Below the pieces are notes generated by a model. The model made no database searches, was not told where the DNA came from, and was given only the letters and a program-made list of their open reading frames with translations. Source: Clostridium sp. BNL1100 (lineage in GTDB: Bacteria; Bacillota; Clostridia; Acetivibrionales; DSM-1351). From it: a stretch of 64,000 nucleotides of DNA. Shown piece after piece: positions 1-9,099 of the stretch. The stretch is from positions 3,105,001-3,169,000 of the forward strand of contig NC_016791.1 of assembly GCF_000244875.1 (NCBI RefSeq), read 5' to 3'. A program made the translations under genes and the position numbers. Each line of letters begins with the position of its first letter. Within the stretch, counting starts at the first letter, position 1.

Positions 1-31
1 TCCTTTCAGTAACTTATCAAAGAATCTACTA

Positions 32-90
32 AAATAAACATACAATAAAAAGATGGCTTTACTAACCATCTTTTTATTGTATGTTTATTT
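32..90. terminator. Large bidirectional hairpin terminator
   Basis: A perfect 25-bp inverted repeat (32-56 against 66-90) has a 9-nt loop at 57-65. The stem carries T/A runs on both sides, so it can terminate transcription in either direction. It lies 26 nt beyond the stop codon of cheX, which reads toward it. Confidence 0.8.
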
Positions 91-115
91 ATTTTATCAT
101 TTTACTTATAATTTC

Positions 116-580
116 TCAATCCTGAACGGATATATCAATCTCAAGAATCTCATTATCCGACAGATATAAAGGTATACATATTGTCTTCATTTTAGACTGT
201 GAAATCTGCAAATTCTCACCAAGTAGCAATGAAGGAGGGGTGATTTCTATACCTATTCCTTTATTATAAAGTAAAGTGGCTGTATTCCCCAATATCATAT
301 TTGTAAGCTCGGACAGTGCACTTTTTGATATTTCATTTAATTCGTCAACAGGCATACCCATCATCATAGCTGAAGCTATTTTAAAGGCTACGTCCTTGGA
401 CATTGTAAAAATAGCTTGTCCACGAATTTTACCGGTAATTCCTACAATTATAAGTATCGACTCTCCCTGATAAGGAGAATTTTTCAAAAACACTTTTCCC
501 AACCTAGCATCAACGTTCACAACTTGTTTAAGAACTGTCTGGCTTGCTTCAATAAATGGGTTTATATACTCTATGTTCAT
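116..580 (-). CDS. cheX: CheX-like chemotaxis phosphatase
   Basis: A 154-residue protein of the CheX/CheC family, cytoplasmic proteins that dephosphorylate CheY-P. The phosphatase signature E-x-x-N is present as E91-L-T-N94 in the helix SELTNMILGN, and the rest fits the CheX alpha/beta fold. The ATG at 580 is preceded by AAGGTGG, which supports this start. The gene stands alone at the end of the sporulation locus, about 32 kb from the che operon at 32.5-39.5 kb. It probably serves that pathway in trans. A strong terminator follows it. Confidence 0.85.
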   Translation of the reverse strand: MNIEYINPFIEASQTVLKQVVNVDARLGKVFLKNSPYQGESILIIVGITGKIRGQAIFTMSKDVAFKIASAMMMGMPVDELNEISKSALSELTNMILGNTATLLYNKGIGIEITPPSLLLGENLQISQSKMKTICIPLYLSDNEILEIDISVQD

Positions 581-703
581 AATTCATCCACCTTGTTTTT
601 ATGTATTGTTCTTCTACATTCAAAATTTCGTTGATGAGTATAAAAAAATCTTCTTCAATTATAAACAATTTCAAGGTAAAATTCCATATATTTTTTTAAA
701 AAG

Positions 704-774
704 TAAAAAAAGAGGAATATTTAACTTAGCAAAACTAAAAAAATTACTTTAGCCTTGACCTTAAATATTCCTCT
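704..774 (-). terminator. Terminator of the spoIIA-spoVA operon
   Basis: The 14-nt arms 711-724 and 761-774 (AGAGGAATATTTAA and its complement) are perfect inverted repeats. On the minus strand the stem is followed by seven Ts (704-710). It starts 7 nt after the spoVAE stop. The loop is long (36 nt), but the stem and T tract are convincing. Confidence 0.7.
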
Positions 775-781
775 AAAATGT

Positions 782-1138
782 TTATTTTTTTGCTTTCGGT
801 TTAAATATCGCAGCCATCATAAACCCAAAAAATACAGCTGCAGCAAGCCCCGCAGCACCTGCTTTGAATCCTCCAGTAAATGCTCCCAGCAATCCCGTTT
901 CATCCACATCCCTGAACACACCTTTTGCCAGATTATAGCCAAATCCGGTAAGGGGAATAGTGGCACCTGCTCCTCCTATATCAACTATTTTCTGATATAT
1001 TCCCAAGGATGCCAGTACTACCCCGGCCACTACATAAACTACCAATATACGTGCAGATGTTAATTTCGTTTTGTCTATCAATATTTGACCAATGGCACAA
1101 ATTATTCCACCGACTATAAAAGCACTCAAGTAAGTCAT
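782..1138 (-). CDS. spoVAE: Stage V sporulation protein AE
   Basis: A 118-residue hydrophobic protein with about three to four membrane segments and Gly-rich turns (GGAGATIPLTGFGYNLAKG). This is characteristic of SpoVAE/SpoVAEb, a component of the spore inner-membrane SpoVA channel that moves Ca-dipicolinate during sporulation and germination. It is the last gene of spoVAC-AD-AE, with 25 nt between it and spoVAD, and is followed by a hairpin terminator. Its core motif resembles that of SpoVAC upstream, which agrees with the shared ancestry of the two families. Confidence 0.9.
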   Translation of the reverse strand: MTYLSAFIVGGIICAIGQILIDKTKLTSARILVVYVVAGVVLASLGIYQKIVDIGGAGATIPLTGFGYNLAKGVFRDVDETGLLGAFTGGFKAGAAGLAAAVFFGFMMAAIFKPKAKK

Positions 1139-1163
1139 TATTTCACCTCATTATTTTAACTTG

Positions 1164-2183
1164 TTAGTTTAATGTTCTGTGGATAGCCACAGCATGTGCT
1201 ATACCCGGTATGGATTCCTTTTGCTGAGAACTTATAGGACTCATTAATGCCCCTGTAGCAATAAATAATACTCTCTTTAAGTTCCCCTGAGTTAGCTGTT
1301 TATATATATGTCCTGCAAGAACCGTTGCCGAACATGCACATCCGCTTCCTCCCGAATGAGTATCCTGCGTTTCTGCATCAAATATCATTACTCCGCAGTC
1401 ATTAAATCTGGATTCTATATCCAACCCGTTTGACTTCAGCATTTCCTGACAAATTTGTTTTCCAACCTTACCCAAATCACCGGTTACAATAAGATCATAA
1501 TAATCAGGCTGCAACCCTGTATCCTTAAAGTGAGCGAATATGGTATCCGCTGCTGCCGGAGCCATAGCCGCACCCATATTATTTGCATCTGTTATTCCTA
1601 AATCTATAATTTTTCCTGTTGTAATATGCTTAATATACGGGCCGGCACCACTAGAAGACAGTACTACCGCACCGGAACCTGTTACAGTCCACTGTGCAGT
1701 GGGGGTTCTCTGACTTCCCAATTCAAGAGGAAACCTAAACTGCTTTTCTGCTGAACAGAAATGGCTGGAGGTCATACATACTATGTTTTCCGCAAAGCCT
1801 CCCTCAACCAATAGACTTCCAATGCTCATTGATTCAGCCATGGTTGAGCACGCACCGTATAAACCAAAAAATGGAACTTCAGTTTCTCTTAGTCCGTAGT
1901 TTGCTGCTATACACTGGTTTAGAAGATCCCCTGCCAGAACATAATCTATTTGATCATTTGGGAGCTTTGCCTTCTGGAGAACTTTTGCAAAAGCTTCCCT
2001 TACAAGCTTACTTTCAGCTTTCTCCCAACTGTCCTCTCCCCATAACTCATCTGGAATAATATAATCAAAGTCGTTTTTTAAAGGGCCCTTACCTTCCTTT
2101 GGCCCTACAAATGATGCTGTAGCTTTAATGGAAGGTGGATTTTTTAAAAATACAGTCTGCTTTCCGATATGCTTTTCTGCCAT
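1164..2183 (-). CDS. spoVAD: Stage V sporulation protein AD
   Basis: A 339-residue thiolase-fold protein. SpoVAD is a soluble component of the SpoVA channel and binds dipicolinic acid in Bacillus. The family is visible from GLYGACSTMAES near residue 108, SHFCSAEKQFRFPLELG, and the C-terminal GGSGCACSATVLAG segment. Length is normal for the family (about 335-340). AAAGGAGG lies 14 nt before the ATG at 2183, a rather long spacing. It sits between spoVAC and spoVAE in the usual AC-AD-AE order. Confidence 0.95.
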   Translation of the reverse strand: MAEKHIGKQTVFLKNPPSIKATASFVGPKEGKGPLKNDFDYIIPDELWGEDSWEKAESKLVREAFAKVLQKAKLPNDQIDYVLAGDLLNQCIAANYGLRETEVPFFGLYGACSTMAESMSIGSLLVEGGFAENIVCMTSSHFCSAEKQFRFPLELGSQRTPTAQWTVTGSGAVVLSSSGAGPYIKHITTGKIIDLGITDANNMGAAMAPAAADTIFAHFKDTGLQPDYYDLIVTGDLGKVGKQICQEMLKSNGLDIESRFNDCGVMIFDAETQDTHSGGSGCACSATVLAGHIYKQLTQGNLKRVLFIATGALMSPISSQQKESIPGIAHAVAIHRTLN

Positions 2184-2265
2184 GTTTATTTTATTAGCCT
2201 CCTTTAGCCATAGTTATTTCTTTATTTCCCTTCATCCGAACTTTTATGCGGATAAAAGAGGGCTA

Positions 2266-2709
2266 TTAAGTAATAAGGTAGTGTATAATACCTGCAATTA
2301 TTGATGAACAAATTCCATATACTATTACAGGTCCTGCAACAATAAACATTTTTGCACCCATTCCAAGGACGTATCCTTCGGACTTAAATTCCATAGCAGG
2401 AGATACTACAGAGTTTGCAAATCCCGTAATTGGTACTATCGATCCTGCTCCCGCAAACTTGCCTATTTCGTCATAAACGTTAAGTCCCGTTAAAAGCGCT
2501 GCCTGAAAAATCATTATAATACTGGTTATGGCGGATACAGCATCATTGTCCAAGCCTCTATTTTTAAGCAAATTAATAAATAGCTGTCCAATATCACATA
2601 TAATACCTCCAACCAGAAAAGCCTTTAAAACATTTGTAAAAAGTTTAGATTTCGGCGAGACTTCTTCAACGTATTTTGAGTATTGATCCTTGGTAAAACT
2701 CTTTTTCAT
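2266..2709 (-). CDS. spoVAC: Stage V sporulation protein AC
   Basis: The protein is 147 residues from the chosen start and has several membrane segments. SpoVAC is a SpoVA channel component described as mechanosensitive in Bacillus. Family features include the N-terminal QYSKYVEEVSPKSKLFTNVLKAF and GAGSIVPITGFANSVVSPAMEFKSEG. The reading frame extends upstream to 2781, but I place the start at the ATG at 2709. GGGAGG sits 8 nt ahead of it, and known SpoVAC proteins begin at this point. A sigma-G-like promoter and a hairpin lie just upstream, so it may be transcribed separately from sigF. Confidence 0.92.
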   Translation of the reverse strand: MKKSFTKDQYSKYVEEVSPKSKLFTNVLKAFLVGGIICDIGQLFINLLKNRGLDNDAVSAITSIIMIFQAALLTGLNVYDEIGKFAGAGSIVPITGFANSVVSPAMEFKSEGYVLGMGAKMFIVAGPVIVYGICSSIIAGIIHYLIT

Positions 2710-2731
2710 AAAAGGCCTCCCATATGAATAT

Positions 2732-2779
2732 AAAAAAATGAAAATGCAATTTGCTATATTTAATATACTTTGCATTTTC
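2732..2779 (-). terminator. Low-GC hairpin with T tract before spoVAC
   Basis: The 10-nt arms GAAAATGCAA (2770-2779) and TTGCATTTTC (2740-2749) pair perfectly, and on the minus strand the stem is followed within 2 nt by seven Ts. It could attenuate read-through from sigF and the small membrane gene into spoVAC. The stem is AT-rich, so efficiency is uncertain, and it overlaps the predicted sigma-G promoter. Confidence 0.4.
2740..2768 (-). promoter_or_regulatory. Candidate sigma-G promoter of spoVAC
   Basis: GTATA (2764-2768), a 17-nt spacer and CATTTTC (2740-2746) match the forespore sigma-G pattern GnATR-N17/18-CATnnTA at all but the last position. It ends 31 nt upstream of the spoVAC ATG. 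spoVA operons are forespore (sigma-G) genes in Bacillus, so the context fits. No expression data are available. Confidence 0.4.
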
Positions 2780-2811
2780 ATTCTAATTATTATGGTAAAT
2801 TTTATATTCTG

Positions 2812-3000
2812 TTATAATCTTAATTCAATAGGACTATGGTTTAAAACATAAACTCCCTTGTTGTGTATTTTTTTTGAAGACGGGAAACCGGTGAGAACCA
2901 GCACAATTATTATAGCTCCCAAAATCAACGCAGCTATGACTGCAATAATAGCTTTGGTTTTATAAAAAGTCATTTTTCCTGTTTTAAAGTTGTTAATCAT
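2812..3000 (-). CDS. Small single-pass membrane protein between sigF and spoVAC
   Basis: A 62-residue protein from the ATG at 3000, chosen because AGAGGTGG precedes it by 9 nt. A longer in-frame start at 3057 would overlap sigF. It has a basic N terminus, one strong hydrophobic segment at about residues 15-38 (IIAVIAALILGAIIIVLVL) and a short polar tail. I do not recognise a family. It lies 40 nt after sigF inside the sporulation operon, which suggests forespore expression, but its function is unknown. Confidence 0.6.
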   Translation of the reverse strand: MINNFKTGKMTFYKTKAIIAVIAALILGAIIIVLVLTGFPSSKKIHNKGVYVLNHSPIELRL

Positions 3001-3040
3001 ATCAAAATGCCACCTCTTATGATGTATAAACCGTTGACCT

Positions 3041-3790
3041 TTAATTATTGTTTGCAATCATTTTAGATTTAATATCCCTAAGTATCTTCTTTTCGATTCT
3101 GGAAACTTGTACCTGAGAAATCCCTAGCAGTTTTGCTATCTGAACCTGGGTCTTTTCCTTGAAATATCTTAATATGATTATCTGTCTCTCTCTTGTATCC
3201 AGTGTATCCAGTATTTGTCGTATTGCAATTTTGTCAATAAGATCGACTTCACAGCTGTTATTGTCTGCTGCATCTATCCTGTCTATAAGCAGTATGGGCG
3301 AATTGTCTCCATCGCCTATAGTACTGTACAGGGATTCAGGAGTACATCCTGCTTCAATAGCCATGACAAGTTCTTCAGGTGAAATATTCATACGCTGAGC
3401 AATTTCATTAATTGTAGGCTCCCTACCAAGTTCCTTACTCATTATCTCCTTGGTTATACGTGCTTTTGAGGAAACCTCCTTGAGAGATCTGCTTACTTTT
3501 ATTATTCCGTCATCTCTGATAAATCTTTTTATTTCACCAATTATCATAGGAACAGCATATGTAGAGAATTTGACATCATAAGATGTATCAAACTTGTTTA
3601 TTGCTTTGATTAACCCAATGCTTCCTATTTGAAATAAATCGTCAACTTCATATCCTCTGTTCTGAAATCTCTTTACAATGCTCCATACAAGGCCTACATT
3701 CTTTTCAACCAGAACGGATTGGGCTTGTTTGTCGCCAGCCTTGGCCTTTATTATAAGAGTTAAAACAGCATCATCTGATGTTTCCTTCAT
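3041..3790 (-). CDS. sigF: RNA polymerase sporulation sigma factor SigF
   Basis: A 249-residue sigma-70 family protein that directs early forespore transcription. Region 2 is seen as GYEVDDLFQIGSIGLIKAIN and KFSTYAVPMIIGEIKRFIRD, region 3 around residues 95-140, and region 4 ends in the helix-turn-helix QIAKLLGISQVQVSRIEKKI. Its position directly downstream of spoIIAB identifies it as SigF rather than SigG. An unusual 188-nt gap separates it from spoIIAB. The ribosome site before the ATG is weak (AGGCAG), so translation may depend on the leader. Confidence 0.95.
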   Translation of the reverse strand: MKETSDDAVLTLIIKAKAGDKQAQSVLVEKNVGLVWSIVKRFQNRGYEVDDLFQIGSIGLIKAINKFDTSYDVKFSTYAVPMIIGEIKRFIRDDGIIKVSRSLKEVSSKARITKEIMSKELGREPTINEIAQRMNISPEELVMAIEAGCTPESLYSTIGDGDNSPILLIDRIDAADNNSCEVDLIDKIAIRQILDTLDTRERQIIILRYFKEKTQVQIAKLLGISQVQVSRIEKKILRDIKSKMIANNN

Positions 3791-3876
3791 ATTTTCTGCC
3801 TAAACCTTTCTGTCACATATTTTGCCTGTCCAGGCCGTATCTTATTACTTCGGGGAATGAAATCTTGTATAATCTA

Positions 3877-3905
3877 ATTATTAGCCGCAATATATATATT
3901 TATAC
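3877..3905 (-). promoter_or_regulatory. Candidate sigma-F/G-type promoter in the spoIIAB-sigF gap
   Basis: GTATA (3901-3905), a 14-nt spacer and GGCTAATAAT (3877-3886) match the forespore consensus (GnATA, about 15 nt, GGnnAnAnT) with one mismatch. It ends about 86 nt before the sigF ATG. If real, it would let SigF or SigG amplify sigF transcription in the forespore independently of spoIIAA-AB. This is a pattern match only. Confidence 0.3.
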
Positions 3906-3978
3906 ATAAATTCTAATTATTTACATTTAAATGCAAAAATCTCTAGCCCCCGGTGTTATTTCTATTCTGAAAATGTTT

Positions 3979-4404
3979 TTAAGATTTTAATTTTTTAAAC
4001 ATTGTGACAGTTGTACCCATATTGGGTTCAGAAACTATTTCGACGCTGTCCATAAAACTCTCCATAACAGTAAAACCCATTCCTGAGCGTTCCATGTCCG
4101 GCTTTGAAGTGTAAAGAGGCTGGCGTGCCAGCTCAATGTCTTCTATTCCTTTTCCTTTATCTGATATGATTATCTGAATACCTTCGTCATATAGTCTGCA
4201 AATCATTTCTACTGTTCCTGAAGAATCTTCATATCCATGTATTATGGCATTTGTCACAGCCTCGGAAACAGCCGTTTTTATATCCGCCAATTCCTCTACA
4301 GTAGGGTCAAGCTGAGACGCAAATGCCGCAGCAACAACTCTTCCGAAGGATTCATTATTGGATTTACTCATAAATTCAAGCTTCATCTCATTAACCAGTT
4401 GCAT
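3979..4404 (-). CDS. spoIIAB: Anti-sigma F factor (serine kinase)
   Basis: A 141-residue GHKL-fold protein that binds SigF and phosphorylates SpoIIAA. The ATPase boxes are visible: N box [13 protein letters not shown]1 [11 protein letters not shown]2 [15 protein letters not shown]. Length is normal. The ATG at 4404 has GAGGAAG 4 nt upstream. It follows spoIIAA by 37 nt and precedes sigF, forming the standard partner-switching module for forespore SigF control. Confidence 0.95.
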   Translation of the reverse strand: MQLVNEMKLEFMSKSNNESFGRVVAAAFASQLDPTVEELADIKTAVSEAVTNAIIHGYEDSSGTVEMICRLYDEGIQIIISDKGKGIEDIELARQPLYTSKPDMERSGMGFTVMESFMDSVEIVSEPNMGTTVTMFKKLKS

Positions 4405-4441
4405 TTTTCTTCCTCACTCTCTTTAACATGATGTTACATTA

Positions 4442-4783
4442 TTAACCGCACATGCTTGAAATAGCTGTATCCAAACTGTTGTACACAGGAATAATCTTTA
4501 ATACGCCGGACATCTCAAATATTTGCAATATTTTTGGATTTGCATTTACTATAGCTGCCTTACCGTTCAACTTGCATACATTTTTGTACCTACCTACAAC
4601 AACACCTATACCAGAGCTGTCCATGAAGTTTACATTGGTAAAATCAAATACAATATTTTTTATAGTTGCCTTGGTAATCTCACTGTCTATCTTTTGTCTG
4701 AGATACTGTGCAGAATGATGGTCCATATCTTCCATTATTCTTACAACAAGGGTTGTCCCTTTTTTTGAAAGTTTAACATCCAA
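4442..4783 (-). CDS. spoIIAA: Anti-sigma F factor antagonist
   Basis: A 113-residue STAS-domain protein. The phosphorylated serine motif FMDSSGIG places the target at S56, matching Ser58 of the Bacillus protein. When dephosphorylated (by SpoIIE in Bacillus) it binds SpoIIAB and frees SigF. It lies 54 nt downstream of whiA on the same strand, so the sporulation genes may receive some read-through from the housekeeping operon as well as their own promoter. Confidence 0.95.
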   Translation of the reverse strand: MDVKLSKKGTTLVVRIMEDMDHHSAQYLRQKIDSEITKATIKNIVFDFTNVNFMDSSGIGVVVGRYKNVCKLNGKAAIVNANPKILQIFEMSGVLKIIPVYNSLDTAISSMCG

Positions 4784-4837
4784 ACCTGTTTCCTCCTATT
4801 TGTTTATTCACAGTATCAATTCTATATTTCCCTGATT

Positions 4838-5779
4838 TTACCTTTCGTTATTTTTTCTAATCTCATCAGCAATTTCATCCAGCTTTCTTAATCTGTGGTT
4901 TACTCCTGACTTTCCAAGTTTCGGGTGAAGCATTTCTCCAAGCTCTTTAAGGCTTGCATCACTGAATTGAAGCCTTACGTCGGCTATCTCTGCAAGGTTT
5001 TCGGGGAGCATGTCTATTCCTATTGTGGATTGAATATACTTTATATTTTCTATTTGTCTAATAGAAGCATTTACCGTTTTCTCAAGATTCGCCGTTTCGC
5101 AGTTTACTATCCTATTTACACTGTTCCTCATATCTTTTAGTATTCTTACGTTTTCCAGTTCCATAAGCGCTGTGTGTGCACCAATAATATTCAGGAAATC
5201 CACTATCTGCTCTCCTTCTTTTATATAAGCCACAAAGCTGCCTTTGCGTTTGATTATCTTTGTATTTATATCATAATCATCCAGCAAGTCTTTTATAATT
5301 TCGGCAGACATAATATTGTGAGTTGCTATTTCCAGATGATATGTCTTTTCAGGATCGCTTATTGAACCTCCCGAAAGAAAAGCCGCCCTCAAAAAGCTTT
5401 TTCTGCAGCACACCTTTTCAAGTGTACTTGCAGTTGGAATATATTCGTCTCCAGAGAAAGCGCTTATTCCAAAGTCATACAGTATTCTGTTTATCATCTG
5501 GTTCGGTACCAGCGTAAGAGAATACGATACATGCTTTTTGAGTTTGCTGCTTCTTCTGATAGCAACCTCCGGGCAAATGCCGTATATTCTCCGGAATATT
5601 GAATATATTCTTCTGGCAAAAGCGGCATTTTCAGTGACCACTTTTGTATTTCTTAATACTTTTTCATGGGAAAAGAGGTTACCTGTAAGGATAACCCCTA
5701 AAATTTCGGATTTCATGCAACATTCCTCATGTAGCTCAATCCTGCAAAGCTCATCTTTTACTATAGTCGAAAAAGACAC
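4838..5779 (-). CDS. whiA: DNA-binding protein WhiA
   Basis: A 313-residue WhiA protein, a homing-endonuclease-like (LAGLIDADG-derived) N-terminal domain fused to a C-terminal helix-turn-helix. It is conserved in Gram-positives and linked to cell division or sporulation. Characteristic segments are FLRAAFLSGGSISDPEKTYHLEI around residues 128-150 and the C-terminal LKELGEMLHPKLGKSGVNHR. The start is a GTG at 5779 with CGGGAG upstream. It follows yvcK-rapZ as in most Firmicutes, with the debranching-enzyme gene inserted between. Confidence 0.93.
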   Translation of the reverse strand: MSFSTIVKDELCRIELHEECCMKSEILGVILTGNLFSHEKVLRNTKVVTENAAFARRIYSIFRRIYGICPEVAIRRSSKLKKHVSYSLTLVPNQMINRILYDFGISAFSGDEYIPTASTLEKVCCRKSFLRAAFLSGGSISDPEKTYHLEIATHNIMSAEIIKDLLDDYDINTKIIKRKGSFVAYIKEGEQIVDFLNIIGAHTALMELENVRILKDMRNSVNRIVNCETANLEKTVNASIRQIENIKYIQSTIGIDMLPENLAEIADVRLQFSDASLKELGEMLHPKLGKSGVNHRLRKLDEIADEIRKNNER

Positions 5780-5798
5780 TTAACAACACTCCCGCACA

Positions 5799-7790
5799 CT
5801 AATAATTTATTCTTTGACCAAGCTGGTCAATACCTATGTCTTCAACAGCAGCCCTCAGTATCTCGGAAACACTCCATGCCTGTGCAAAGCATCCTCTGGG
5901 ATAGTGTGGATTGTCCCCGTCAAATATTTCTGAAATACTGCCCAATCCACCGTTTTTAACATGATCTGAAAACGGGTTTATAAATTCCAGAGCATTTCGT
6001 CGTGCCTGCTCTGTTCCACCCTTTATGTGAATATATGCCTTTATAAACCTTCCCAGAAGCCATGTCCAGACTGTTCCCTGATGGTACGCACCGTCTCTTT
6101 CAAGTTGGGTTCCGCAATAAACGCCCTTGTATCCACTGTTAGTACTGGATAATGACCTAAGCCCATAAGGCGTATATAGCTCTTCCCACACCTTATTCAG
6201 TATTTTTTCAGCCTTTTGTCCTTCAATAACCGGATAGGAAAGTCCTATGGCCAGAATCTGGTTTGGCCTGATATCTGAATCTTTCCCTTCAGAATTAATT
6301 ACATCATACAAGCATTGATCCTTTTCATTCCAGAATTCCTTTTGAAAGGACTCCTTCGTTTTGGAGGCTATAGCCGAATAGATATCAATATCACCAAATC
6401 TTTCAGCAAGACCGGACATAATCATTAAAGCGTTATACCATAACGCATTTATTTCTACGGCTTTCCCATGACGAGGCGTTACTACCCAGTCTCCTACCTT
6501 GGCGTCCATCCATGTTAGCTGTGTATTTTCACTACCTGCCGTTACAAGGGCATCATCCGTCATTTTAATGTCATAGATGGTACCATTTACAAATCCACTA
6601 CATATATCCTTGAGACAAGCGTATATATTCTTCTGAATAAAATTATAGTCCTCTGTGTAAGAAAGATAACTATTAACAGCCTCAAAATACCACAAGGCAG
6701 CATCTACACTGTTATAGGCCGGTTCTTCCCCGTCATCCGGAAACATATTGGGTATAAGCCCATGATTAACATACTTTGAGAATGTCAACAATATATCCTT
6801 TGCATCTCCATATCTGCCCGTTGCCAAGGTAAGGCCGCTGAAGGCAATCATAGTATCGCGGCCCCAGTCTGTAAACCATGGATACCCTGCTATAACCGTC
6901 TTTGATTTTGTTGATTTTCTGTATACAATGAAGCTATCCGCAGCAAGTACCAGCCTTCTGCATAGCTCGTTCTGAACACCGGCCCTGTCCAGAAGCTCTT
7001 TTAATCTTTCTTCTTCAGATTGTATAACTCGTGATGCATTTATATTTTCAAGGTCATAGTTTTCAGTTGATGCAATAAATGAAACTGTTTTTGTTTCCCA
7101 AGGTTTAACTTTTATGCTGAAACAGCCCGGTATAAAATGGTCTTCAGTATAGTCCAATCCCCGTTCCCTCTCAACCTCATAAAACATGTCATAAAAAAAG
7201 CAGTCATTGTAGCTTTTAAATTCTCCGCCATCAACCAGAAACCTGATTTCCGATTCTCCGTCTCCTGATACACGGATTACATTTGCTTCATGTTTTATGC
7301 TGAATTTTAAATGACTGCTTTTACTGGTATAATGATGGTCTCTGTTGTTTACAAGGGGGGTCAGCTTAAAAACCGCTTCCTTATTGCCGTTTCGTACCTC
7401 ATACTGTACAATCACGGTATTATCTCCCTGCTTCATTGATACTTTCTTTTTTACAAAAATATCTTTATAAGAATAAATGAATTCCGGAAGATAATTATAT
7501 TCAACCCTTTGAAGATGTGTATAGCCGTTATTTATATATCCGGTACCTGTTTGAAAGGAGCTAAGAGATACAGTAATTCCATCTTCAAAGCTCATGTCTT
7601 CGAGAATATTGGAAAGAAAAAGCTGCCTTTTAGTTGGAGGTACTGATGCAGAAACCAGTAAGCCGTGGTATCTTCTATTATTTGAACATATCAGGGACAG
7701 TGATGAATAACCTCCGATGCCATTTGTGATTAACCATTCTCTTTGACAGCCTTGCTGGTAGCTGTACCAGCAGCTTTTTCCAAAGTCCAT
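5799..7790 (-). CDS. Glycogen debranching enzyme (amylo-alpha-1,6-glucosidase type)
   Basis: The protein is 663 residues from the ATG at 7790, which GGAGG precedes by 8 nt. The open frame continues upstream into yvcK, but that part is not family-like. The N-terminal domain (WLITNGIGGYSSLSL, NRRYHGLLV) and the GH133 catalytic domain (GYPWFTDWGRDTMIAFSGLT, then HQGTVWTWLLGRFIKAY) identify a bacterial GDE that removes alpha-1,6 branches of glycogen. It begins 4 nt after the yvcK stop. Coupling to yvcK and near hprK makes sense for carbon-storage control. Confidence 0.9.
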   Translation of the reverse strand: MDFGKSCWYSYQQGCQREWLITNGIGGYSSLSLICSNNRRYHGLLVSASVPPTKRQLFLSNILEDMSFEDGITVSLSSFQTGTGYINNGYTHLQRVEYNYLPEFIYSYKDIFVKKKVSMKQGDNTVIVQYEVRNGNKEAVFKLTPLVNNRDHHYTSKSSHLKFSIKHEANVIRVSGDGESEIRFLVDGGEFKSYNDCFFYDMFYEVERERGLDYTEDHFIPGCFSIKVKPWETKTVSFIASTENYDLENINASRVIQSEEERLKELLDRAGVQNELCRRLVLAADSFIVYRKSTKSKTVIAGYPWFTDWGRDTMIAFSGLTLATGRYGDAKDILLTFSKYVNHGLIPNMFPDDGEEPAYNSVDAALWYFEAVNSYLSYTEDYNFIQKNIYACLKDICSGFVNGTIYDIKMTDDALVTAGSENTQLTWMDAKVGDWVVTPRHGKAVEINALWYNALMIMSGLAERFGDIDIYSAIASKTKESFQKEFWNEKDQCLYDVINSEGKDSDIRPNQILAIGLSYPVIEGQKAEKILNKVWEELYTPYGLRSLSSTNSGYKGVYCGTQLERDGAYHQGTVWTWLLGRFIKAYIHIKGGTEQARRNALEFINPFSDHVKNGGLGSISEIFDGDNPHYPRGCFAQAWSVSEILRAAVEDIGIDQLGQRINY

Positions 7791-7794
7791 ATTA

Positions 7795-9099
7795 TCAGCC
7801 TCCGATTTTATTGATTCTATCTTTTGCATAATAATAGTCAAGTATTCTGTCTCCGTCGTTTGCCAGAACAAGCTCGGTTACCAGTTCCATAATATTTTTT
7901 GCCAGCTTGTTTGAATCATGCCTTACATAGCCATTATTAATACTCTTAAAATCTCCGGTAATTATCTCAATCCCCATCTTCTTGACTACGTCAAAGTCAA
8001 CCTTGACAAGCTCAGCTCCGTCTTTGCTGTATCTTTCCGCCATTTCTTCAGGAATTGTTGACGTATTTACAATACAGTAATCAATTAAACCCCTGTGAGA
8101 GTGTTTTTCTATTGCCTTTATATGATCACTCAATTTGTAGCCTTGAGTTTCACCCGGCTGTGTCATTACATTACACACGTATACTATAACAGCCCTTGTT
8201 TTGCCCAATGCATCACATACCCCGTCAACCAGAAGATTCGGTATTATGCTTGTATAAAGGCTTCCGGGGCCCAATACAACAATATCCGCTTCCAAAATGG
8301 CTTCAATTGCTTCATTCAAAGGCTTAACCTTTGTCTGATTCAGGAAAACTCGGTTTATTCTGGATTTATCACTTTCACTTCTGTGGCCTATGTTAAATTC
8401 GCCAAGGATTGTGTTTCCATTGTCTGTTTCGGCACATAACCTGACATCTTCAAGGGTAATAGGCAATACTGTTCCTGTTACTGCCAGAACATCACTCATT
8501 TTTTTTACAGCCTCTTCAAAGCTGTCTGAAATACCATCCATTGCAGCCAGAAACAGGTTTCCGAAGCTCTGTCCTTTTAACATTCCATCCTGAAATCTGT
8601 ATTGAAGCAGTTTTTGCATTATAGGCTCCGTATTTGCCAATGCAAGAATACAGTTTCGGATATCACCCGGAGGCAACATACCAAGATCTTCCCGCAATAC
8701 CCCTGAACCGCCTCCATCATCCGCTACGGTAACCAATGCTGTAAGATTTGACGAGTACTTTTTTAGTCCTCTCAACATTGTTGAAAGGCCTGTACCGCCT
8801 CCTATTGCCACTATTTTAGGCCCCTTGACCGAAATTTTTTTTTCATGGAGAAGGCTACTTATATCCTGTCCGTTCATTAACTTACCTGCAAAATTTTTCA
8901 CAAGAAGTCTGAAAGCTGCAAAAACACCTGCAAGACCCAAAAACGCTAAAGTAGCCATTTCAATAATGTATGGGACTCCCTTATCGTAATTATATATGGT
9001 AAATAAGATACTGAAACATATTAAGGCTATACCTGCTGAAAGTAATGCTATCCACCTTTTGATTCTGGCACCAGGCTTCATCCAACTGAACCGACTCAT
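7795..9099 (-). CDS. yvcK: YvcK/CofD-like carbon-metabolism regulator
   Basis: A 434-residue member of the YvcK (gluconeogenesis factor) family, needed in Bacillus for growth and wall synthesis on gluconeogenic carbon. Two N-terminal membrane segments (about residues 14-36 and 42-66) precede the CofD-like Rossmann domain, which opens with [17 protein letters not shown] and continues with [11 protein letters not shown] and [14 protein letters not shown]. The start overlaps the end of rapZ by 4 nt, indicating translational coupling in the conserved rapZ-yvcK-whiA group. Confidence 0.93.
   Translation of the reverse strand: MSRFSWMKPGARIKRWIALLSAGIALICFSILFTIYNYDKGVPYIIEMATLAFLGLAGVFAAFRLLVKNFAGKLMNGQDISSLLHEKKISVKGPKIVAIGGGTGLSTMLRGLKKYSSNLTALVTVADDGGGSGVLREDLGMLPPGDIRNCILALANTEPIMQKLLQYRFQDGMLKGQSFGNLFLAAMDGISDSFEEAVKKMSDVLAVTGTVLPITLEDVRLCAETDNGNTILGEFNIGHRSESDKSRINRVFLNQTKVKPLNEAIEAILEADIVVLGPGSLYTSIIPNLLVDGVCDALGKTRAVIVYVCNVMTQPGETQGYKLSDHIKAIEKHSHRGLIDYCIVNTSTIPEEMAERYSKDGAELVKVDFDVVKKMGIEIITGDFKSINNGYVRHDSNKLAKNIMELVTELVLANDGDRILDYYYAKDRINKIGG

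Noticed and set aside
2710-2781. Longer SpoVAC start at 2781
   Set aside because: The extra 24 residues overlap a hairpin and a promoter match, and the GGGAGG site supports 2709.
7791-7871. Longer debranching-enzyme start at 7871 overlapping yvcK
   Set aside because: The extension is not similar to the family and GGAGG is placed for the ATG at 7790.
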